From: Streptomyces cacaoi
GTDB taxonomy: Bacteria; Actinomycetota; Actinomycetes; Streptomycetales; Streptomycetaceae
Direction of reading: 5' to 3'
Assembly (NCBI RefSeq): GCF_006539165.1
Contig: NZ_BJMM01000007.1
Location: forward strand, 1 to 64,000
DNA length: 64,000 nt
Shown here: positions 58,056 through 64,000 of the stretch, piece by piece
Layout of the letters: the number at the start of each line of letters is the position of its first letter
How positions within the stretch are numbered: the stretch's first letter is position 1
Position numbers and translations under genes: made by a program
The notes under the pieces: generated by a model
Told to the model about the DNA's origin: nothing
What the model saw: only the letters and a program-made list of their open reading frames with translations
The model's database searches: none

Positions 58056-60901
58056 GGCCCCCGGTCGACGGGTGGAGCCGTCGGCGCGGCGGTGTCGTCG
58101 ACGAGGTCGCGCAGTTGGGCGCGGGCGGTGATGCCGAGCTTGGGGAAGCTGCGGTAGAGGTGTGAGCCGACCGTGCGCGGGGAGAGGAAGAGCTTTTCGC
58201 CGATCTCGCGGTTGGTCAGTCCCCGGGCGGCGAGCCGGACGATCTGCTGCTGTTGCGGGGAGAGTTCGGCCAGCGCGTCCGGGGCCGTGCCGGTGACGTC
58301 GAGGCCGGCGGCGCGTGCCTCGGTCCGGGCCCGCTCGATCCACGGGCGGGCGCCCAGGCGGCGGAAGGTCTCCAGTGCCTCGGTGAGCGGGGCCCGCGCC
58401 TCGGCGACCCGTCGGCGGCGGCGCAGCCATTCGGCGAGGTCGAGCAGGGTCAGGGCGCGTTCGAAGGGCCAGTGCTCCAGCACCGGGTCGGCCAGGGCTG
58501 CCCGGAAGTGCGGTTCGGCGTCCCCGGGACCGGCCAGCAGGCCGCGGGCCCGGTCGAGCAGTGCGCGCAGGCGGGGCGAGGCGTGGCCGGCGAGCGTGTG
58601 TGCGCTGCGTTCGACGATCGCGGCGGCTTCCTCGCGCTCCCCGTGTGCGCCGCACCGCACGGCGGAGGCGGCCAGCTCGGCGAGGGCCGGGAAGGAGGCG
58701 TGGTAGTGCACGGGGTCGCCGTCTGCCGTGAAAACCCTGCGGAGTTGGCCGTAGGCGGCCGCGTGCGCGCCGTCCGTTGCCGCAGCGGCGGCGTGTGCGC
58801 GGCGGGCGTAGACCGCGACGGAGCGGCTCTCCAGGGGATCGACCAGGGCGAGCGCCTCGTCGGCCCGGGCGCGGGCCGCCGTCGCGTCTCCCTGGTGGGC
58901 CAGCACGGTGGCCTCGACGGTGGCCGCACAGGCCACGGCGTGGTCGAGCCCGGCCGCCCGGCCGACGGCCGCGAGGCGGGCACAGGCCTCTCGAGCCTCG
59001 TCCCACCGTCCGCGTTCCACCTGGGCCCAGGCGACGGCTCCGCCCAGCCCCTCCGGCAGGGCGCCCCGCGCCTGCCCGCTGCCGACGGCCGCGTCGAAGG
59101 CGCGGACGGCGTGCGGGGTCTCGTCCAGCAGCCAGGCCATGATCCCGACGGTGACGAGCTGTTCGGGCCGGGCCTTGGCCTCGGCGGTCAGCTGCGGCAG
59201 CCGGGCGAGGAACGCGCTCCGGTCGCCGAAGGGGTCGGCCACCGCCCGTACCCAGGTACGCAGTGCGGCGGACGAGGCAGCGGACGGAGCGTCCTCGGGC
59301 AGGCGCCGCAGAATGTCGTGGATACGCCGGAGTTGGGCGTGCTCGCCGGAGTAGAAGCGGACCACGGCGGCCCCGGCCAGGAGGTCCAGCGCCACGTCGG
59401 GCCGGGCGGCGGCCCATTCCTCGGCGGAGTCGGCCAGCCGGGAGAACACCGTGGTGTGGCGTGCGGTCAGCGTCGCCAGCCGTCCTGCCTGCACGGTGGC
59501 GGCGGCCAGGAGCGACGGGTCGTCGGTGCGGGCGCGGGCCGCGGCGGTCAGCTCCTCGACGCGGGCGAGGTCACCGGTGGGCACGGCCGCCGTGGCGGCC
59601 TCGACCAGCAGCCGGGCGCTGTCCGCGCGCCGGGGCGCGAGTTCCGCGGCGCGCTGGAGGGCGTCGGCCGCCGCCGCGTGGCCGCCGCGCGCCCGGGCCC
59701 GGTCGGCGGTCCGCTCCAGCTCCGCCGACACGGCCGCGTCCGGCCCCGGGCAGGCGGCGGCCAAGTGCCAGGCACGCCGGTCCGGTGCGTCCCGCAGCAG
59801 CCCGGCGAGCGTGCGGTGGGCCGCGCGCCGGGCGTCCGCCGAGGCGGCCTGGTACACGGCGGATCCGGCCAGCGGGTGGCGGAACCGCACCTGCCGGCCG
59901 GTCCGCCGGACCAGCCCGGCCCGCTCGGCCGGCGTCCACGGGTCGTCCTCGGTGTGCTGCCACGGTCCGGCCGGGGCGGCGAGCGCGGAGTCGGCGCTGT
60001 CCATGGCGGCCAGGAGCAGCAGGTGCCGGGCCGTGTCGGCGGGGAGGCCGTCGAGGCGCGCGGCGAAGACCCGTTCCAGGCGTTCGCCGAGGGGAAGCGG
60101 GCCGGCGGGCGGCGGCCCTGCGGGCGTGTCCCGGGCGGCGGCAGCGGCCGTCCTCGCCAGCTCCGTCAACGCCAGGGGGTTGCCGCCCGCCTGGTCGAGG
60201 ACGCGTGCCCGGATACGGCCGTCGACGGCCGCCGGCTGGAGGTCCAGCAGCCGGTTCGCCGCGGCGTCGTCGAGCGGTCCGAGGACGAGCGTGGGCACGT
60301 GCCGGTCGAAGCCCGCCGGGTGCGCGCCGTCCCGGGCCGCGATCAGCATGGTGACGGGTTCGCCCGCCAGCCGCCCGGCGGCGAAGGACAGCGCGGCGAG
60401 GGAAGCACGGTCGAACCACTGCACGTCGTCCAGCACCACGAGCACGGGCCTCCGGTCGCCCTGGTGTGCCAGCAGGCTCAGCACGGCGACCCCGAGCAGC
60501 ATCGGATCGGGCGCGCCGGCCCGCGGGGGTGCGGCCGGTCCCGCGCCGAAGGCGTCGCGGAGCGCGTCGCGCTGTCCCTCCGGCAGGGCGTCGGCGCCCG
60601 CCTCCGCCAGGAGCGGCCGCAGCAGTTGGTGCAGCGCGGAGAACGCCAGCTTCGCCTCCGTCTCGCTGCCCTCGGCGCGCAGGACGCGCACCCCGCTCGC
60701 CTCGGCCCGGCGCGCCGCACGGTCCAGCAGCGCGCTCTTCCCGGTGCCCATGCCGCCGACGAGCATCACCACCGGGTCCGCCGACGGCGGCACCGCCGCG
60801 CGGGCGAGACGTTCCCACTCCGCGTCCCGGCCGACGAGCGGCTCGCCCGGCTCCGCCCGCGGTCCCGTGGCCGCACCGGCGTGGCCGCTGTGCTCGTCCA
60901 C
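58052..60901 (-). CDS. LuxR-family regulator of LAL type (AAA ATPase + HTH)
   Basis: A 949-residue regulator. The N-terminal ATPase has Walker A GGMGTGKSALL near residue 49 and Walker B VLVVLDDVQWFD near residue 155. The middle ~500 residues are Ala/Leu/Arg-rich helical repeats (TPR-like). The C-terminal LuxR HTH is LSPQQQQIVRLAARGLTNREIGEKLFLSPRTVGSHLY. Such proteins are pathway activators, often for polyketide or sugar genes. GTG start. It is divergent from an MBL hydrolase and esterase pair that it may control (inference). Confidence 0.93.
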   Translation of the reverse strand: MDEHSGHAGAATGPRAEPGEPLVGRDAEWERLARAAVPPSADPVVMLVGGMGTGKSALLDRAARRAEASGVRVLRAEGSETEAKLAFSALHQLLRPLLAEAGADALPEGQRDALRDAFGAGPAAPPRAGAPDPMLLGVAVLSLLAHQGDRRPVLVVLDDVQWFDRASLAALSFAAGRLAGEPVTMLIAARDGAHPAGFDRHVPTLVLGPLDDAAANRLLDLQPAAVDGRIRARVLDQAGGNPLALTELARTAAAAARDTPAGPPPAGPLPLGERLERVFAARLDGLPADTARHLLLLAAMDSADSALAAPAGPWQHTEDDPWTPAERAGLVRRTGRQVRFRHPLAGSAVYQAASADARRAAHRTLAGLLRDAPDRRAWHLAAACPGPDAAVSAELERTADRARARGGHAAAADALQRAAELAPRRADSARLLVEAATAAVPTGDLARVEELTAAARARTDDPSLLAAATVQAGRLATLTARHTTVFSRLADSAEEWAAARPDVALDLLAGAAVVRFYSGEHAQLRRIHDILRRLPEDAPSAASSAALRTWVRAVADPFGDRSAFLARLPQLTAEAKARPEQLVTVGIMAWLLDETPHAVRAFDAAVGSGQARGALPEGLGGAVAWAQVERGRWDEAREACARLAAVGRAAGLDHAVACAATVEATVLAHQGDATAARARADEALALVDPLESRSVAVYARRAHAAAAATDGAHAAAYGQLRRVFTADGDPVHYHASFPALAELAASAVRCGAHGEREEAAAIVERSAHTLAGHASPRLRALLDRARGLLAGPGDAEPHFRAALADPVLEHWPFERALTLLDLAEWLRRRRRVAEARAPLTEALETFRRLGARPWIERARTEARAAGLDVTGTAPDALAELSPQQQQIVRLAARGLTNREIGEKLFLSPRTVGSHLYRSFPKLGITARAQLRDLVDDTAAPTAPPVDRGP

Positions 60902-61083
60902 GGGAACTCCACGCGTCCTGGCCCGCGCAGGCGGGCCGCCCTGCCCTGCCCGGCCAGGCTACAAGCGCCGCCCCCGCGGACGAGTCGCGCGCAGGTGCAG
61001 TCATCTGACGGATACCGGGCCGCCGGTGCCGCTCGTACGGTTCAGGAAATTCCTTTCCCCCACCCCGATTTTTCGAGGAACCG

Positions 61084-62133
61084 ATGAACCACCTCATGCT
61101 CGGCGATGTCTCCGTCACCCGGATATGGGAATACTTCGGCCCCGTCGACATGCGTCCCGAGGAATTCTTCCCGGAGAGTACGGAGGGCGCCTGGAAAGAC
61201 AACTCCTCCTGGCTTTCCCCGCATTTCGTGGACCCCGGGTCCGGCATCGTGCAGTCGGCGATCCAGACCTGGCTGCTGCGCAGCGAGGGGAAGACCATCC
61301 TCGTCGACACCGGCGTCGGCAACCACAAGGAGCGCCCGTACGCGCCGGTCTGGAGCCATCTCAGGACGGATTTCCTGGCGAATCTCGCACGGGCCGGGGT
61401 CGCGCCCGAGGACGTCGACATCGTGGTCAACACCCATCTCCACATCGACCACGTCGGCTGGAACACCCGCCTGGACGGCCGGGAATGGCTGCCCACATTC
61501 CCCAACGCCACCTATCTGATGCCGAAGGCCGACTTCGATTTCTGGAACCCGGAGAACGGCCACGCGCCGCGCCTCGGCCGGGGAAACCAGAATGTTTTCG
61601 AGGACAGCGTGGCCCCGGTGCACCGGGCCGGCCGCACCCTGCTGTGGGAGGACAGCCACCGCATCGATGCGCATCTGCGGCTGGACGCCGCCCCCGGGCA
61701 CACCCCGGGCTCCAGCGTCCTCACCCTCGCCTCCGGGACGGACCGTGCCGTGTTCGTCGGCGATCTGCTGCACAGCCCGGTGCAGATCCTCGAACCGGAC
61801 GCCAACAGCTGCTTCTGCGAGGACCCCGCGGGCGCCCGCGCCACCCGCCGCAAGCTGCTCGGCTGGGCGGCCGACCACAACGCCCTCGTGGTTCCCGCGC
61901 ATCTGGGCGGCCACGGCGCCGCCGAAGTGACGCGCAACGGCAGCGGGTTCGCCATCAAGCGCTGGGCCCCCTTCGCCCCGTACACCGAGCCCGCCGAACC
62001 CACCGAACCCGCCGGGCCCACCGAACCCATCGGGCCCACCGAGAACCCCCGACGCGCCGAGCACACCCGGCACTCCGAACACGCCGACAGCACCCGACCC
62101 ACCCGGCACGCCCGGCAGTCCGAGCGCGGCTGA
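61084..62133 (+). CDS. MBL-fold metallohydrolase
   Basis: A 349-residue zinc hydrolase without a signal peptide. The metal motif is NTHLHIDHVGW (HxHxDH) near residue 120, a later His is in APGHTPGSS, the bridging Asp is in FVGDLLHSP and the last His is in VVPAHLGGHG. These place it with lactonase/arylsulfatase-like MBL enzymes. The final ~60 residues are EPTEPAGPTEP repeats and a His/Arg/Thr-rich tail. GAGGA precedes the ATG. The esterase gene follows 20 bases on. Confidence 0.92.
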   Translation: MNHLMLGDVSVTRIWEYFGPVDMRPEEFFPESTEGAWKDNSSWLSPHFVDPGSGIVQSAIQTWLLRSEGKTILVDTGVGNHKERPYAPVWSHLRTDFLANLARAGVAPEDVDIVVNTHLHIDHVGWNTRLDGREWLPTFPNATYLMPKADFDFWNPENGHAPRLGRGNQNVFEDSVAPVHRAGRTLLWEDSHRIDAHLRLDAAPGHTPGSSVLTLASGTDRAVFVGDLLHSPVQILEPDANSCFCEDPAGARATRRKLLGWAADHNALVVPAHLGGHGAAEVTRNGSGFAIKRWAPFAPYTEPAEPTEPAGPTEPIGPTENPRRAEHTRHSEHADSTRPTRHARQSERG

Positions 62134-62153
62134 CCCCGCGGAGAGGCACCACC

Positions 62154-63716
62154 GTGAACCACCCCACCGACCTCCGTCCCGGCCCTGACCCCGATCCCGG
62201 TCCCGGCCCCCGTCCCGATCTCGGCCCCGATCCCGGCCCCGGCCCCGTCGTCGGCACGGCGCAGGGAGCCGTCCGCGGTCTGCGCCGGGGCGACGTCGCC
62301 GCGTTCGTGAACATCCCCTACGCCGCCCCGCCGCACGGCGCCGGCCGGTTCGCGCCGCCGCGGCCGCACGAGCCCTGGTCCGGGGTGCGGGACGCCACCG
62401 TGCCGGGCCCCACCGCGCCGCAGTCCGCACGCAGGCTCGGCGGCATCGACATGTCGCCCTACTTCGGCCCCGGTTGGGTCCCGGGCGACGACCACCTCAC
62501 CGTCGACGTGTGGACGCCGGCCGACGCGACGGGCGGGCTGCCCGTCATGGTCTTCGTCCACGGCGGCGGTTCCGTGGCCGGATCGACGCGGTCCGCGCTG
62601 TACGACGGCTCCGCCTTCGCCCGCGACGGTGTCGTCCTCGTCACCCTCAACCACCGCCTCGGCATCGCCGGGTTCCTCGACCTGCCCGGGGCGCCCGCCA
62701 ACCGCGGCCTGCTCGACATCGTCGCCGCCCTGCACTGGGTGCGGGAGAACATCGCCGCCTTCGGCGGTGACCCGGACCGCGTCACCCTCTTCGGCCAGTC
62801 GGCCGGGGCGACCCTCGTCGGCGGCGTGCTGGCCACACCCGAGGCCACGGGCCTCTTCCGGCGGGCGATCGTCCAGAGCGGCAGCGGACTCGGCGCGTTC
62901 AGCCGCGAACAGGCCGCCCGCGTCGCCCGGGCGGCAGCCGAGGCCCTGGGCGTCGAGGCGCACGCCGACGCGTTCGCCGAGGTCTCCGACGAGCGTCTGG
63001 TGGCGGCCGCATCCCGGCTCGCGGGCATCGAACTGCGCACCGCGGCCCACCGCGACCCGCTGCTGGGCCTCAGCCCCTTCGGCCTCGTCCTCGACACCCA
63101 GCCCGCCGCGTCCGTGGCCGCCGGCAGCGGCGACGGCGTCGATCTGCTCGTCGGCACCAACACCGAGGAGGGCAACCTCTATCTGGCCCCGGTGGGCGCG
63201 TACGACACCTCGACGCCCGAGGACGTCGACGACGTGGCCGCGCGCTCGCACCCCGACCCGGCGCGTCTCGTCGGGACGTACCGCACGACACGCCCCGAGG
63301 CGTCGCCCGGCGCACTGCGCTCGGCCCTTCTGGGCGACGCGCTGTTCGGCGCGGGCAGCTGGGCCCTGGCCGACGCGCACGCCGCACAGGCCCGGACCGC
63401 CACCTACACCTACGAGTTCGCCTGGCGCTCCCGGGCGCTGGACGGACGGCTCGGCGCGACCCACGCCGTCGAGCTGCCCTTCGTCTTCGACCGTGCGCAC
63501 CTCGCCGCCCTGCACGGCCCCGCGGCGCTGCTCGGGCCCGACGAGCCCCCGGCGGATCTCGCCGCCCGGATGCACGGCGCATGGGTCCGGTTCGCCCGGA
63601 CCGGCGACCCCGGCTGGGACCGCTACGACACCGGTCGCCGGGCCACCATGCGCATCGACGCCGAGTGGGCCCTGGTCGACGACCCCCGCGGCGAGGAACG
63701 ACGGGCCTGGAGCTGA
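62154..63716 (+). CDS. Type B carboxylesterase
   Basis: A 520-residue esterase. The family marks are VFVHGGGSVAG (oxyanion), TLFGQSAGATLVGG (Ser elbow near residue 215), the Glu in GTNTEEGNLY and the His in RLGATHAVELPFVF. The first ~35 residues are Pro/Gly/Asp repeats (DPGPGPRPD type) with no signal peptide. GTG start behind GGAGAGG. Co-transcribed with the MBL gene; both hydrolyse ester-like bonds, so a two-step breakdown of one substrate is possible (inference). Confidence 0.92.
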   Translation: MNHPTDLRPGPDPDPGPGPRPDLGPDPGPGPVVGTAQGAVRGLRRGDVAAFVNIPYAAPPHGAGRFAPPRPHEPWSGVRDATVPGPTAPQSARRLGGIDMSPYFGPGWVPGDDHLTVDVWTPADATGGLPVMVFVHGGGSVAGSTRSALYDGSAFARDGVVLVTLNHRLGIAGFLDLPGAPANRGLLDIVAALHWVRENIAAFGGDPDRVTLFGQSAGATLVGGVLATPEATGLFRRAIVQSGSGLGAFSREQAARVARAAAEALGVEAHADAFAEVSDERLVAAASRLAGIELRTAAHRDPLLGLSPFGLVLDTQPAASVAAGSGDGVDLLVGTNTEEGNLYLAPVGAYDTSTPEDVDDVAARSHPDPARLVGTYRTTRPEASPGALRSALLGDALFGAGSWALADAHAAQARTATYTYEFAWRSRALDGRLGATHAVELPFVFDRAHLAALHGPAALLGPDEPPADLAARMHGAWVRFARTGDPGWDRYDTGRRATMRIDAEWALVDDPRGEERRAWS

Positions 63717-63723
63717 CGCTGCA

Positions 63724-63812
63724 CACCGGGACGCCCGCTCCCGTCGCACCGGGACGCCGCTCCGCTCGCACCGGGACGCCGCTCCCCTGACACCGGGACT
63801 CCTGCTCCCGAC
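63724..63812. repeat. Four-copy 22-base tandem repeat after the esterase
   Basis: CACCGGGACGCCGCTCC-type units start at 63724, 63747, 63769 and 63791 (spacing 23, 22, 22) directly after the esterase stop. The rest of the gap to 63932 holds shorter GGG/CCC repeats and no gene. Confidence 0.7.
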
Positions 63813-63932
63813 CACCCGCTCCCTGGGCTGCCTGACCTCGGGGCGCCTGATCCCGGGCGCGTGCGCCTGCTCACCCAACGCCCCACGGGGGCACGCGCCC
63901 GGGAGCGACGCGCACGCCCCCGGCACACCGGA

Positions 63933-64000
63933 TCAGCCCTCCGCCACCGCCCCTCCCCCCTCCGCGTCCGCCTCCGCCTCCGTGTCCGCAGCCATGTCCC
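63933..64000 (-). CDS. Possible C-terminal end of a gene running off the right edge
   Basis: The minus strand reads an acidic Ala/Glu/Asp/Gly tail (MAADTEAEADAEGGG ... VAEG) to a TGA at 63933-63935. Such tails end many Streptomyces proteins. By mycobacterial order mfd would be expected near mazG and the SurA-like gene, but no Mfd sequence is visible, so identity is open. Confidence 0.35.
   Translation of the reverse strand, partial: DMAADTEAEADAEGGGAVAEG

Noticed and set aside
63933-64000. Naming the right-edge gene mfd
   Set aside because: Only an acidic low-complexity tail is visible; the name would rest on gene order alone.

Overview
The window is chromosomal DNA of a Streptomyces or a very close actinomycete. 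It is very GC-rich throughout, has strong third-position G/C and many GTG starts, and carries a tRNA-Leu with anticodon UAA (bldA type). It also has the actinobacterial block ppx - DUF501 - FtsB/DivIC - eno ... mazG ... SurA-like lipoprotein. I recall this order as conserved with Mycobacterium (mfd-mazG-lpqU-eno-ftsB-Rv1025-ppx2), but here it is split by inserted gene sets.

Left part (1-31 kb). A truncated GH29 fucosidase is followed by a small toxin-antitoxin-like pair, then a sugar ABC importer (binding lipoprotein and two permeases, no ATPase) convergent with an RpiR/SIS regulator. Next come a four-gene P450 - ferredoxin - FAD reductase - exporter operon joined by 4-base overlaps, divergent from a MarR regulator. 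Cystathionine beta-synthase, a GDSL esterase, a thiolase and several small conserved genes follow. Then there is a Bax-inhibitor-1 protein, a DoxX/MarR pair with two copies of one operator, an F420-nitroreductase/hemerythrin fusion, a TetR/MFS pair, an SDR, an FHA-less DUF3662 protein, an anchorless choice-of-anchor-A/SpaA surface protein and an L,D-transpeptidase.

Centre (31-41 kb). bldA, a MacB-like ABC exporter, cyclopropane-fatty-acid synthase and type II NADH dehydrogenase precede about 2 kb of decayed DNA. That stretch holds a two-repeat type I-E CRISPR remnant, fragments of an XRE-regulator/flavoprotein operon between 40-base repeats, and a HAD gene with an in-frame amber stop. It ends at a Phd/RelE toxin-antitoxin pair.

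Right part (41-64 kb). The conserved block (ppx, DUF501, ftsB, eno, rpf, mazG, SurA-like lipoprotein) is interrupted three times: by YhhN-P450 plus a blaL/blaA/blaB-type beta-lactamase locus; by a serine hydrolase, alpha/beta hydrolase and MerR set; and by a LAL-type LuxR regulator divergent from an MBL hydrolase and a carboxylesterase. Two unusual repeat fields flank the SurA-like lipoprotein gene: a 16-unit array of exactly 14 bases (preceded by six 15-base units) and a heptamer array. They are the least explained structures here.

Several start codons, mostly of regulators, have a TANNNT -10 box 6-7 bases upstream, which suggests leaderless transcripts. I saw no TTA codon in any intact gene by eye.
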